A stretch of 64,000 nucleotides of DNA from Diaporthe sp. PMI_573 (lineage: Eukaryota; Ascomycota; Sordariomycetes; Diaporthales; Diaporthaceae), in contig JAJTUP010000035.1 of assembly GCA_021399435.1 (NCBI GenBank), positions 496,001 through 560,000 on the forward strand. The letters run 5' to 3'. Shown one piece after another: positions 10,231 to 20,975 of this stretch. A model generated the notes under the pieces. That model did not search any database. It worked only from the letters and a program-made list of their open reading frames with translations, and was not told the DNA's origin. The first letter of the stretch is position 1; every line of letters begins with the position of its first letter. A program made the translations under genes and the position numbers.

Positions 10231-11362
10231 GCGCCTTCCATATGTTGACATCTTCTGCCAGGAAGTCGTCCCAGTGCAGTTTTTTCTGTTTCCGGATGGC
10301 ATCATGGTACTCCTTGGATGCTTCCTTGGCCCGTCTTTCCAGGTCGGGCCTCACTTGGCCTGCTCGCCGCTGTGCCCTGGCCTGATTTCGCCAGAATGTG
10401 TACACCCGCCGAAGTCCTGTCAAATCCTTCGTCCACCAGCGCTTCGCGTACGGTACTGGTTGTGCTCGGGGTGTCAGATCGTGGATCGCCTCGAGGACGA
10501 CCCTCATTAACTGGTCTGTCTGCTCCTGCACACCGACAGTCCAGGGAAGCTCTCGGAGATTTTTCTTCACCCTGGTTCTGATTGTTGTCCATGGTGCGTT
10601 CTTGAACGACAGTCTTTCCGTGACAATCCGATCAGGCATCGCGAGATCGAACGTCGTTTGGATCGCCCGGTGGTCCGATCCGTGTTCTGTCGGGTGTATG
10701 GAGCACGTCACCATTTCGTCTGCCAGTTTTGCCGTCGCCAGCATCAGGTCGATTGTGCTTTCCTTGTCGGGGCCTTGCCATGTCTTTGTGCCTCTCGGGA
10801 GGAGGCTGCATAGGCCGTGCTCGTTCATGACGTCGATAATCGGTTCGGCCTCGCCTTGCCTTGCCAAGGCCACGTCGTCTCCTCCCCATAGCCGGTCGTG
10901 CTGATTAAAATCTCCGGCCAGAATGACGTCCACCGCCATCCCTGACCTGCTCCTGAGGTCGAGGATCACCTGGTGCAGGGTATGGCATGTATTTCGAAGA
11001 GCCTGGGGCTTGCGACCCGGCACATACACTGACACAACCAACATTATTCGGTCCGGAAGTCGTATGGCTGCTGCTGTCAAGTCCGAGGACTGTATTGGTA
11101 CTTGGTCGGCCCCCAAGTCCCTATTCACCCACAACATGCTCCGGATCGGCCATCTGCCATCTCTCCAAATCGTAGGGACCATTTTAATCCATCTGGGATG
11201 CCCCATAGGGACTGTTAATAGTTTGCCGTCACCTTCCCATGCCTGTGGTTCTTGGACTGCCACAACTGCAAAATCCTGGAGTCGCGTATCGTTCATTAGG
11301 CTCTCGTGTACCGTGTCCTGTTTTCTTACATTCAATTGGATGACCTGGAATATTCTACTCAT
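10220..11362 (-). pseudogene. LINE ORF2 remnant: AP endonuclease without RT
   Basis: From the ATG at 11362 the frame encodes an apurinic-type endonuclease of a Tad/I-type non-LTR retrotransposon. Conserved residues are present: QLNVRKQD, the catalytic Glu in VQEPQAW, the Tyr in YVPGR, the Asp/Asn in [14 protein letters not shown] and the closing [10 protein letters not shown] basic linker follows, up to about residue 378. The frame ends at NIWKAPST, exactly where reverse transcriptase should begin. One base changed in phase would read NIWKA-AKYL, the usual entry to the RT domain. The RT, RNase H and 3' untranslated region are all missing. LINEs normally lose their 5' end, so this 3' loss indicates later deletion or recombination. 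Confidence 0.88.
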
Positions 11363-12665
11363 GCCGAGTAGGGTAGGGTTTCGGGCAGCTGCGACTGAAC
11401 GACTCGTGCGGTCCACCACAGTGTACGCACTTGGGTACCTGCGTCTGGCACTCACTATGATGGTGGTCTTCGGCAGCGCACCTCGCACATACCCGATTCT
11501 TGCTGCACGAGAAAGCCTTGTGGCCGAGCTCCTGGCAGTTGCAGCATTGTATCGGTCCAGCTCTCCGCTCGAACACGCTAGTGTACGCCGATTCACCCGC
11601 TGCAAGGAAGTAGCGTTCTTGTAGGAGTCTCCTGGCATCGCTGTTCTTGGTGAGGTATACCACCATGGATCCATATGCTTTCGCGTTGTCCTTTCGACTC
11701 AACCAGGCCATCTTGGCAATTTGAACTTCATTCTCTTGGCCCAAAGCGTCCATCGCTCCAGGAAGGACCTTGCCTTCCTGGTCGAGAACGGCAGCACGGT
11801 TGATATTGTCAACTTTGACTGGGTACAGTTGGTCTCGGAGCACTCTTGCACCTGGAGCCTTCTTGGCCTCGATGATCGCCTTGATCCTCTTCAGTTCTTC
11901 CTCGTTCCTACCAATCACCCTCAGGCGGTTGGTATTCCGTCCGTCTTTGGTGACTGCAACACATCGCCAACTCGGCTGGTCGCTGGACATTCGCATTTCC
12001 TGTTCAACGGTTTTGCGAATCATTGCCGGTGTAGCGTCTCCAATGTGATCCTCGGGCACCCTGGATGTGTCCACTGTGCAGAACACCGGCTTTGGAGTCG
12101 CCGATCGGGCCGTAGATGGAGATTGGATGGGAGTACTAACGGGTGTCATTCTGGCCGCGTCTGCATATGTCCGGCCCGGCGATCGTGGTGCCTGAGCCTC
12201 ACTCAGTGTATCCAGCTGTAGTCGGGTCTGCTCCAGCTTGTCGCAAACCTGGGTAAGCTGCTGTCGGACTTGCGATAATTCTTGTGCCATCTGGGCCGTA
12301 GTCCTAGTAACTTCCTCAGCCATGCGGTCCCTAAGCTTAGCAAACTCGAGCTGAAATTCCGCCTTCATCGATTCCATTCTCTTATTGAAATCTTGTTCCA
12401 GGAGTCGTTTTAGGCTCTGGGCAACCTCGCTCATGCTACCAGCTGCCTTAGGCGCGGCCCGTTTCTTAGCTCGGGTATGACTCGGAGTTCCCTCACTGCT
12501 CTCCTCTTCCTGCCATTCCATAGCACCTTTTTGCTGCTCGGATTCCAACGCCCTCGTCGTTCTGGTCCTTTTACGCAGGGGACGATGACATCCCCCGCCC
12601 GGAACATCCTGTTCGCCTTCCATGACGACAATGACGTCTGATGCGGGGTTCGCAACACCAGACAT
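11355..12665 (-). CDS. LINE ORF1, gag-like nucleic-acid-binding protein
   Basis: This 436-residue protein has a basic N-terminus (about 25-75), a coiled coil (about 80-160, [20 protein letters not shown] and following), a middle domain (about 200-340), and at the C-terminus a CCHC knuckle array: [14 protein letters not shown], then [14 protein letters not shown], then [15 protein letters not shown] (about 375-430). This is the usual layout of gag-like ORF1 proteins of Tad1-type LINEs, which bind element RNA. It is open throughout. Its stop overlaps the ORF2 start in the octamer ATGAGTAG, which suggests coupled termination and re-initiation. With ORF2 broken, the protein could at most act in trans. 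Confidence 0.88.
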   Translation of the reverse strand: MSGVANPASDVIVVMEGEQDVPGGGCHRPLRKRTRTTRALESEQQKGAMEWQEEESSEGTPSHTRAKKRAAPKAAGSMSEVAQSLKRLLEQDFNKRMESMKAEFQLEFAKLRDRMAEEVTRTTAQMAQELSQVRQQLTQVCDKLEQTRLQLDTLSEAQAPRSPGRTYADAARMTPVSTPIQSPSTARSATPKPVFCTVDTSRVPEDHIGDATPAMIRKTVEQEMRMSSDQPSWRCVAVTKDGRNTNRLRVIGRNEEELKRIKAIIEAKKAPGARVLRDQLYPVKVDNINRAAVLDQEGKVLPGAMDALGQENEVQIAKMAWLSRKDNAKAYGSMVVYLTKNSDARRLLQERYFLAAGESAYTSVFERRAGPIQCCNCQELGHKAFSCSKNRVCARCAAEDHHHSECQTQVPKCVHCGGPHESFSRSCPKPYPTRHE

Positions 12666-12774
12666 CCACCAGTGGCCAGAATCTCCGCCAAGCGGCCACC
12701 AGGTATTTCAAAGGTTGTAAAGAAGATAAAATAATTAGATTCGAGATCCGAAACCAAATGCAGGATTCCCTCTC

Positions 12775-12826
12775 GTCTGAGGGGGTGTGTCAGATGCGTC
12801 TCGAGTCTGAGGGGGTGTGTCAGATG
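12775..12826. repeat. Two-copy direct repeat in the LINE 5' region
   Basis: A 22-bp motif beginning GTCTGAGGGGGTGTGTCAGA occurs twice with a 30-bp period, about 110 bp before the LINE ORF1 start. Short tandem repeats are common in 5' regions of LINEs with internal promoters; a regulatory role here is inference. Confidence 0.7.
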
Positions 12827-13388
12827 TGACGGGTGCTTTGGGTTAGGTGCCTGAGGCATCAATGGTTGAATCATGACAAAACCAGCCCCCTTACGGGTGG
12901 GGTCCCACCAAAGAACCAAGACAAGACATCATCACAATACACACAGTTACCACCCCATCAATTGGACCATAATTACACGTCCCACATACCTAAAAGGGTG
13001 ATAATCTGACAGAAGTTATTAGTCGCATAAAAAAAAACAGGTAGAGAGTATCTTAAAAATAAAACTAAAGATTAATAGCAGGTAACGTGGTTGGACAGTC
13101 AGCGAGCGATGACACTAAGCGAGCGATTTTTAGGTAAACCACCAACTTTAGCCAACCCCAGCAGCCACCCAGGGCAAAAAGGTCAATTGTATTTAGCACC
13201 AATTGGTGCCAACTGCTTTCAATTCTTCATTTTTAATTGATTTAGTTAATTTAGAGGTGTTGACGTGGCTGCAGTGCCAGTCTGAAGTGGCTGACTTTTG
13301 GTGGGAAAATCAGCTTCCCCACCAAAATGGAGCATTTCAGACATACAGGATCAACCTCAATTCTACACCAGCCAGGTCAACTATTTGG

Positions 13389-13407
13389 GCGGTTCGCCAC
13401 AAACCGC
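13389..13407 (-). other. Post-stop hairpin of pogo copy B
   Basis: Immediately after the transposase stop codon the sense strand reads GCGGTTTGTGGCGAACCGC, an 8-bp stem with a 3-nt loop. One pair is a G-U wobble that works in RNA only. Compared with copy C, one base pair changed on both sides (C-G to U-A). Confidence 0.7.
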
Positions 13408-15090
13408 TTAAGAATGTACTATTATACACTCAGAATCTGACTGACTAGACCCTTCTACATCTTTCTGACAAGTTGTTGCATAATGCCCAGTCTCGCCGCA
13501 GTTGCCACATCGTCGTTTGCTCGGTCCGCCGCGGTCCGCCTCCTCTGCGCCACCACCGATTTCACCAGCTGGCCGCTTCCCCTTCTGTTTTCCCTCGATT
13601 ATCGCCTGGGAATCCTCAATACTAAGTGCCCCTCCAAGCTGTACCCGACTTCTTTTAGCTCTCCGGCGCTTGGCGAGCCCAATATTAGCCTTCTCAAGGG
13701 TACGGACCCGATCATTCAAAAGAGTGATCTGATGCGCCATTGCTTGTGCACCCTTCGTGAACTTTTCAACTGCCTGGATAATTGGTGTAGGGGAGCTGCC
13801 CTGATGGTTAGAGATCTTGCCCTGAATGAAACTTGATTGCTGGACAGTCTGGTGGGCATTAGAGGGTGTCTGTGATTCCCATTTCGATGGTGACACGGGG
13901 AGGGATTGCACCGGAGTTTGTAGGCGGATATCCAGCTTAGAAATGATAGAGTCTGGGTTCCATGGAGAAATACCAGCCCCTCTGAACCCAGCTTTCATGT
14001 TTTCTTCCGTAAAGACCTTGTCGTGGGCTGCCTTAAACGCAATGAAGAACTCGGACTTGGTGATGTGGTTGATCGAGGCCCGGATGAAGAGGTTGATCTC
14101 ATCGCCGTATGCACGCTTCAATGGCGAGAACAATGCAACGTCCAATGGCTGGAGCAGATGAGATGAATGCGGTGGCATGCTAATAGGGATAATGTTGTTC
14201 TCTTTGCAGTATTGCTCGAACTCCGCTGATATATGGCTTTCATGTCCATCTAGGACAAGCATCCGGTATTTACCCTTGGTCCGCTTGATTGTATGCTTGT
14301 CGAAGTGCCGAATCCATTCTAGACCAGTCTCGTTATCTGTCCACCCATTTGGAGTAGGCTTGATTATCCAGCTTGGTGGAAAGCCAGACTCCGTTGTCCA
14401 GTTGGCAAGGTGGTAGGCACCCTGGACGATCACGAACGGCGGGATACACCAGCCCTTCGCATTGATACATTCAATAGCTGTTGCCCATTCCCGGTTTCCA
14501 GGTTGAATAGATTTGGCTTTTCCGTGTCGATCAGAACGTGTAACAACCAATGTTGCGGTTATCACACCCATCATGAAGCCAGTCTCGTCGAAGTTGTATA
14601 GGTCATCGTCTAGGACCCCATATTTGGCCATCATGTTGCGGAGGAGCCGGAACCAGTTCCCAATAACCTCTGGATCTTCGCAGAGAGCCCTCTGGTAGTT
14701 ATATGGCCGATTAAACTTGGTCTTCAAGCTTGGTTGTGCATCCACGAAGCGTCGTGCCCATTTGGTACCAACAGGCTTGCCATCACGCGACGCGAGCAAG
14801 AGGTTGGCCATATCTTCCACACCAGAAAGTCGCATTGGAAATCCTCGTGCATCTTGCTCAATTATATATCGAATAAGCGTTTGCTCTTCGACTGGGTCAA
14901 GTTTATGCTTTTCGACGCGTGATTCTTCGCGATATGGTCGGTTGTTCATCCTGTCGATTATTGTGCTGCGTGGAACGTTGAAAATCCGTGCAGCTTGACG
15001 TGCACTTAAGGGTTTCTTTTGATTTTTTTTAGAGTTCTCAATTGCCTGAAGCGCTAGTTTGACTTTTTCTTCTTTTGAGTAGATTGGCAT
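13408..15090 (-). CDS. Pogo/Fot1-type transposase, 560 aa (copy B)
   Basis: The protein has an HTH_psq domain (about 3-50, with LSARQAARIFNVPRSTI), a CENP-B-type HTH (about 68-130), a DDE_1 catalytic core and a C-terminal CCHC knuckle (CGNCGETGHYATTC, about 528-541). The three catalytic Asp are in FDETGF, LDGHESH and QPLDVALF, in the same places as in copy C. The enzyme would cut and paste the element at TA sites. The start is a strong ATG (MPIYSKEEKVKLAL) shared with copy C. The frame is uninterrupted and closely similar to copy C, so it may still be active. Confidence 0.95.
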   Translation of the reverse strand: MPIYSKEEKVKLALQAIENSKKNQKKPLSARQAARIFNVPRSTIIDRMNNRPYREESRVEKHKLDPVEEQTLIRYIIEQDARGFPMRLSGVEDMANLLLASRDGKPVGTKWARRFVDAQPSLKTKFNRPYNYQRALCEDPEVIGNWFRLLRNMMAKYGVLDDDLYNFDETGFMMGVITATLVVTRSDRHGKAKSIQPGNREWATAIECINAKGWCIPPFVIVQGAYHLANWTTESGFPPSWIIKPTPNGWTDNETGLEWIRHFDKHTIKRTKGKYRMLVLDGHESHISAEFEQYCKENNIIPISMPPHSSHLLQPLDVALFSPLKRAYGDEINLFIRASINHITKSEFFIAFKAAHDKVFTEENMKAGFRGAGISPWNPDSIISKLDIRLQTPVQSLPVSPSKWESQTPSNAHQTVQQSSFIQGKISNHQGSSPTPIIQAVEKFTKGAQAMAHQITLLNDRVRTLEKANIGLAKRRRAKRSRVQLGGALSIEDSQAIIEGKQKGKRPAGEIGGGAEEADRGGPSKRRCGNCGETGHYATTCQKDVEGSSQSDSECIIVHS

Positions 15091-15634
15091 TGTAGATGTT
15101 GACTTCTAGCGTGTTGAATATTTAAGTAGGTAGGGTGATGCGAGACTAACGCGAAAAATGGGGACGCGATCTGCACCAAAAACAGACCTGCTCACCCAAA
15201 CTTTAAATTTTCAGACTGGCACTGCAACCATACCACCACTCTAAATTACCCAAATCAATTAGAAATAAGCAATTTGAAGCAATTCGCACCAATTGGTGCC
15301 AACTTTTATTGATTCTATTGCACTGGGTGGGTGCTGGGGTTGACTAAAGTTGGTAGAGTTAGCAAAAGTGACCGGGCATCTGTCCTGACCGGCTGACTGT
15401 CCAACCACGTTAGTCTTTTTACGTTTAATAAACATAGGTACGGAAAAAAGGTTGCTAGTTTATCATTGTCTAAGTCATACCGAAAGATAAAGAGTGCACT
15501 GTGGAGCGTTGAGCGCTAAACTTGCTTTCCAAACACCTTCCATGTATCAGCACCCACCCATGTAGTTCTGTCGCCCGGTGTCGAGAGTCCTGAAGACTGA
15601 CGGAAGTGGATTATCATTCCAGGCTTGGCGGACA

Positions 15635-17357
15635 ATGATCCCGAAATCAATTTGCTCAACGTCTGACCACGGAGTCGATACCGAGAACAGTGGGCCATGC
15701 ACGGCGGCCCACGATGCTCTCGATTCCGACGACCAAACTATTGCGCCGTATTTTCTTCGGGAGCTAGTCCCTCTCATGAGCAACTTGCACAGACCAACGA
15801 AGGCGGGCATGACGCCACTGCATTTGGCCGTCATCAAGAAAAACATGCCTGCACTGAAAGTAATCATGGCGACAACCCCAGACATCAACGCGAGAGCGCA
15901 TGGTGGAGTTACCCCTCTCCATCTCGCCTACGGGTTGCAGGAACCTGTCCTTATCGACTACCTGCTCTCTTGGAATGCCGACCCCGAACTTCGGAACGAC
16001 AATCACTTGACGCCCTACTCCTTTGGCTCAATTTGCAAACGTGATCCCAACACGCTTGACAAGTACCTTGCTGACATATATATAATCGAGAGTGAAGGGC
16101 TTGGGAATGAGGCATTCGGCCCGGTGATCGATCATAAGGTTCTTGCCGCAGAGTTGTTAGAGCGCAGTCAGTACGTCCCCGACGATCGCTTCACCAGGGA
16201 TGCGTCGGATCCATCACAAGGAATGACAAAGGTGGAAGAGGTCCACCTCGTAATGTTCGAATTGTCTCTAGCGAAGAATGGCGAACGACACTACGACACG
16301 CTCTGGAGGATGAATAACCTAGGGTGCGTGTACGAACGATATGGGAGGTTGAGCAGAGCCGAAGTTATTTACCGAAACGGTTGGAATATTGCCAGAGATG
16401 TGCTTGGAAACGGCCACATCCTTACGGCGGATTTCGCAAACAAGCTGGGACGTGTTCAAGAGGACATCGGACGTGCCCGGAGCGATGACGACTTATCGGC
16501 ATGGATGGCAAGATTCAAGAAGGACACGCTGAACAGGTCCCTGGTTGAATACCGTTCGCCAGCAGATGAGGAGGGGCTGGCCTGCTTGTTCTCGCCTCCG
16601 AAGGAGGCTGTGGAAGGGGTCTGCGACCGAGCGCACTGCAAAAGACCTGCAGCAATCACATGTCCAGGTAAGCCGAGAGCCTTCTATCATCCTCATTCTA
16701 TCTGATCGCTCTGCCGAAGACGGAAAGGCTAACAATCACTTGATAGTATGTTTAGTTTTCCGGTATTGTTCAGAACCTTGCAAGGCAGCCGACTGGACAG
16801 GTGACAAGGCTTCTCACGGGCGGGAGTGCAGGCGCTCCCTGTCCGTGGCCGAAAACCCGGCAATTATTTCCCGGGCGCTGCTCAGTACAGACCAGTATGC
16901 GCGCTACCTCACCAATCACATCTTCTCCAAGCTCACCCACAAGTTCATCGACAGCGACTTCGGAGATCATCTCCCCACTGTTGCCTCTGCTCGCCTGCTC
17001 CTGTGCAACCCTAAAACATTTCAGCAGCCACTTAGGCTCAGGACCAAGAGCAACACGGTGGTATTGTTCTTGTCCAATGGCGGCTTCAAGTATATGATAA
17101 AAGCAACGGACTCGCAGTGGAAGATGCCGAAGGGATTCGAGATGATGCTCCTCTATGACGGGATCGACCTTTGGGTGGCTCCCGATCCTTCGACGTGGGA
17201 GCATGCTTCTGAGAATACGCCTTCAGTCGCGGCATTGTACGCAACCGAGGAGCATGGCCAAATGCTCCTCTTAGCGGAGTATATCCACCTGGACTTCCCT
17301 AAAGCGATGGAGAGGAGAACACAGCGGCTCGCAGCAGAAGAAAGGAAGTCACATTAG
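15635..17357 (+). CDS. Ankyrin/TPR protein with MYND zinc finger
   Basis: Exon 15635-16667 joins exon 16747-17357 across a 79-nt intron (GTAAGC...TAG) to give 547 residues. Two ankyrin repeats are visible (GMTPLHLAVIKKNMPALKVI; GVTPLHLAYGLQEPVLIDYL), then a TPR-like stretch (RHYDTLWRMNNLGCVYERYG). The MYND finger is rebuilt exactly by the splice: CKRPAAITCPVC, then YCSEPCKAADW, then HGREC. The C-terminal 190 residues have no domain I know. MYND fingers usually bind proline-rich partners. The ATG at 15635 is the first in frame; the frame is open further up to 15578, and copy B of the pogo element ends at 15410, so an original 5' part may have been removed. A nucleotide-level break is not seen. 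Confidence 0.75.
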
Positions 17358-17452
17358 AAAAGATAGATCCTGTGAGTTAGCTAGGGTACTATTAGGGCTA
17401 CTAAAGCTGTTTTGCTAGGTAGGTGGCTAGGGCTCTACTAGTTGTTTCTATA

Positions 17453-17610
17453 ACGTGGTTTACCAGTCAGCCGGACAGGACACCCAGCCGGACAGTTTTG
17501 CTAACTCTGCCAACTTTAGGCAACCCCAGCACCCACCCAGGGCAAAAGAATCAATAAAAGTTAGCACCAATTAGTGCCAACTGCTTTGAATTCCTTATTT
17601 TCAATTGATT
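17453..17610. mobile_element. Lone pogo terminal repeat (relic D)
   Basis: The sequence starts at TA-ACGTGGTTTACCAGTCAGC and follows the terminal repeat of copies B and C for about 158 bp. It includes a mutated form of the inner palindrome (TTAGCACCAATTAGTGCCAA). It then stops at CAATTGATT and unrelated sequence follows. No second end or transposase is nearby. It is a deletion remnant 95 bp behind the ankyrin/MYND gene. Confidence 0.85.
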
Positions 17611-17688
17611 CCGTCGCCACCCTTGCTAGTGTTGAATATGCTCAGGGACGATGCCGTCAGGGCTTACAGTGCCTAGCAGCAGTCCCAA

Positions 17689-17895
17689 GTGCGCACCACC
17701 AAGCAGATGGAGTACTATAATACGCTCCAGGAGCTGACCTTAGCGCATTGTTATGACTTAGACATGCTAGCGGCCAATCAGGAACAGATACATCAGTTCT
17801 ACATACGGCACGGGATACCCGCAGGCGTTGCCTGGCGCTATGCCTGCGATATCAGGTCGTTCATAGCACAGCGAGAGATGAGAGAAAGCATGTGA
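17689..17895 (+). other. Possible coding fragment, unknown family
   Basis: A 68-codon frame without a clear ATG has a balanced, globular-protein composition (IHQFYIRHGIPAGVAWRYAC). It begins right after the lone pogo end and lies between relics. I cannot assign a family. It may be the 3' end of a broken gene. Confidence 0.3.
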
Positions 17896-17899
17896 GACG

Positions 17900-19001
17900 A
17901 AGTTGCAATGAGTTTAATTGAATCCTCACCTAAGGCTCAACCTCAATCTGTGCCATTCTAAAGTGGCCCCTGGCTATCTTATCCTCTCCCGCAATCCTAA
18001 CCTGCATTTGGAGATAAGATTTAATGTCTGCTTGGATGAGATCTGCGAGTAGAAGGAATGCCAAACGTGTAGCGGCATACCTGCCCATGTACCCGACAGC
18101 GAGCGGGTGCTCTACTTAGCTAGACATAGGTATAAAGTTTCACGAGCTCTCGCGAAAGATCTTTCGAAGTAGGTGCCTGAAGAAAATGTTGCCGCCTTCT
18201 TGGTCGAACATGTTGCAAACCTACTAATAATCACAATTCCCACAATACCCGCACTCTTTGTCACAGGCTGTAGTGAGAAATAAGGCAAATATGATTGGCT
18301 CAGCACCTTGTCTGATTAAAAGTGCGATTGGTTTGTCTTGGTGAGGGCCTTACTTTCAATCATTAACGAAGCAAAATACAGTATTGACCCCCAAACTTTC
18401 TAATATGACTTTCATACAAGTTGACACTTCGTATCTTTTCAGAACTCGTGTTGGATTAGAAACCTGAAATCTTGATGTTCAATGAACAAACTTCACAACC
18501 GGTTTCCTATTTGGCGACAGGTCTGCCCCTTATGGTTACCATTGACTACCCCCTCCCCAATCCAAACTCCTCTAGATTTCTTCTGCGATTCTGCTTCATT
18601 AATCCCAACAATGTCACAGCCACATAGGATTGGCTGTGTTGATACTTTCTGGGCGAGTCTTTATCTCCTGTCCAGTCCCCCTGCTTCACTGTCACTAATA
18701 GAGCAACTGTAGGGTTCGCCTGACGTTGTCGAAACTCAGGGAGGCAGTCTCATGCCTCCGCCTCCAACTCCAACTGGTTGGGAACAGTCTTCTTTCTCCC
18801 GCTGTTTTCACCAGACCTCAAGTCGATAGAGAAGCATTTCGGTGAAGCGAAGGGATCTTGTACAGTAAAACTATTGAAAGGAAGTTGTGTCAAATAGGAC
18901 CAAGAGTAGCAAATTAAGCTGAACACCAGTTTCTCTTGCTCAAAGGTGTTGCATCCTGCACGATCTTCTCGTGCCTTCGTCGCTAGTTCGTCGATAGCGA
19001 C
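17900..19001. other. No supported gene
   Basis: Short frames only, none with a domain or convincing introns. The region is A+T-rich and looks like decayed sequence. Confidence 0.45.
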
Positions 19002-19620
19002 TTACCTTCTCGGTAGCCAGAGGCCAGTCCTCTCGAAGCCATACATAATATAGCCGGGCGTAAACGTTTCGGCAACCATTAGCCCGAGGGATTCGCACAC
19101 AAATTCATCACGAGACACAGTAAACTTGTCCTCACGGATCATCTTCTGAAGTGACTGCTGGTGCCTCCTCTTCAAGTGCTGGAAAACACCTACATCCATA
19201 GGCTGAAGCTTATGGGTCGAATGTGGCGGCAAGAAGATGAGGAGGATGTTAAATCGGTGGGCATAGGTCACCACCTCGATCCCATAGTGCCCAGCGAAGC
19301 CCTCGGAAGCCCGTCTGCCGTTTGCCATCTCCGGTGGGTCCTTGTCTTCTCGCCAGTCAAAGCAGAAGAGATGGTCAATGCCAAACCATTCCTCGAGGGT
19401 CACGCCAAGCCGCTGAAAGTCAGCATGATAGCTGAAGGAGTGCCGGTTGAAGTGGCGAAGCCAGTTAACATTAACGTCTCGAGCCACGTGCGTGGATTGG
19501 ATACCTCATTGGATACCAACCCTTCAATATCTACCGAATATGTATCCCGGCAACCGGGAAGATCATCAATACACGAGATGTGATCTTTGATGAAGGACTT
19601 AACCCCTCTGTTTGTAGCAG
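19002..19620 (-). pseudogene. Relic of a different DDE (pogo-like) transposase
   Basis: The minus strand encodes VNVNWLRHFNRHS, then FAGHYGIEV, then LIFLPPHSTHKLQPMDVGVFQHLKRRHQQ, which follow the order of motifs in the second half of DDE_1 transposases, including the third catalytic Asp (QPMDVGVF). The sequence is clearly different from copies A-C, so a second family is represented. The DGH motif is degraded to EGFAGH, the N-terminal half is missing, and upstream sequence continues only in other frames. It is not functional. Confidence 0.75.
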
Positions 19621-19791
19621 TACTTTAGAGCCAACTCCGTAAGCGCCACCGAACCTATGACTACTGCTCGCAGAGATATCCACAGCTAGGTAATCCTTAC
19701 AATTCTGCCCCTTACAGCCGAGATAATGACTGCAACTGATACAAAGTAGACATTTCGGGATGCGGATGGGAAGGCAGTTGAATCGACGGGA

Positions 19792-20109
19792 TTGCGGCTC
19801 TCTTTGAGTGATTTCGTCTGTGAAAGGTGTGATGAGTGTAAGGCTGTCCGAGAACTTAAAGGATCTAGAGATGAGATGATTATGATATCTGAGCAGCTGT
19901 GTGAGTGGTACGACGGCAGTATGGACACATTTGTGAAGAGTGAGGCCGAAGTACAGTCCTTACAGTCTCCTCCGGGGGCTATTCCGTTTGCTGAGGAATC
20001 GGCACCGAATGCTCAAGCACCAACGCCGCCTGCGGAAACTCCACCGAACCCACGAAGGCAATCTCAGAGGGTACGAAATCTACAAGACCGCCTGCGGAGG
20101 AACACCTAA
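19792..20109 (+). other. Weak open frame, Pro/Glu-rich
   Basis: A 105-codon frame encodes a Cys-containing start (VCERCDECKAVREL) and a Pro-rich, probably disordered tail. It may be a gene fragment; no domain is recognised and no start is convincing. Confidence 0.25.
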
Positions 20110-20861
20110 GCTGCGATCGCCAGCGCCAAACGGCTGGATCTGGCCAAAATTGACCTTTACGAGAGCCAAGGACAACCTAACGCCGCGATACCGTCAACAC
20201 TTGCACGACAAACGACGCACTCTGTTTGTCGGATAGTTAACCGGAAAATAATTATTGGATAAATAATTGCAAAGCATGCTAAGAAAGGGATTGTTTTAAA
20301 GGGCAATCCATCCAAAAAAATGGAACAGAAATTTCGTTGCATAGCACTTCGGCCAGCCGAAAACAAGTCGGGGCCCTCATCATCTCAAACTCTGTCATCA
20401 GAACCGCTGCAATTTGTGCTTCTGACTCGTCACATCATCCACACGCTTCCTTTTACATTCCGGCCTACCGAAAGCCGCCGTGAATCCCTGCGCGTGTATC
20501 AGTCGTTCGACCGAAAATGGGGACCCACTGATATCATACGACTCCTGGCCTTCTTGCTTTATAGATAGTGCGAACTCTCCGGGTGTCCTTACCTCAACAC
20601 GACTCCGGAAATTCCCATCATCTGCAAAACAAGACAAATCATACGCGGGTCCGATAGGGCACCCATTGAGGAGGAATTGGGATGAGCTCTGAGATAGGCG
20701 GTCGCAGAGGGGGGTGAAGGCTGGGACCGCCTACCCACCTGCACACTTGCGCCACCCAGTACAAAAGAATAGCTGTGCACGCCATACAAAAAAAGGTATC
20801 TTTGGGGTAACCTAGTCAGTACCCCACATTTTACCCTTTTTACCCTTTACAAAGAAGCCCT

Positions 20862-20975
20862 CTGCCTATAATACAGAGGGCTTTTTCACAGAGGGCTTTA
20901 TCGCAGAGGGCATTGTTATAGATGTCGCAGAGGGCGTTATCACAGAGGGCGTTGTCGTAGAGGGCGTTGTACTTT
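20862..20975. repeat. Minisatellite of CAGAGGGCNTT units
   Basis: About seven imperfect units based on ACAGAGGGCGTTGTC, with a period of 15-22 bp, lie just outside the left end of pogo copy C. The first copies are slightly different (CAGAGGGCTTTTTC), which is typical of slippage-derived arrays. Confidence 0.85.

Larger units (their letters stand above)
10215..12950 (-). mobile_element. 3'-truncated Tad-type LINE
   Basis: The element runs leftward, with a 5' region (about 12670-12950), ORF1 (12665-11355) and the endonuclease part of ORF2. The 5' region carries a 22-bp motif (GTCTGAGGGGGTGTGTCAGA...) repeated with a 30-bp period at 12775-12826, possibly part of an internal promoter. The outer 5' edge is not sharply defined by me. 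No poly-A or other 3' tail exists because the element ends inside ORF2. Confidence 0.8.
13085..15410 (-). mobile_element. Full-length pogo/Fot1 element (copy B)
   Basis: The element is 2326 bp, is flanked by TA target duplications (13083-13084 and 15411-15412), and both ends begin with ACGTGGTTGGACAGTCAGC. The right end matches copy C's 128-bp terminal repeat closely, while the left end has diverged after the first 19 bp (GAGCGATGACACTAAGCGAG instead of the usual sequence), so the two ends are asymmetric. The 560-aa transposase is open. The right end lies about 220 bp before the ankyrin/MYND gene start. Confidence 0.93.

Noticed and set aside
10923..11624. Plus-strand frame of 233 codons
   Set aside because: It lies antisense to the LINE endonuclease and ORF1, both of which have catalytic or zinc-binding motifs.
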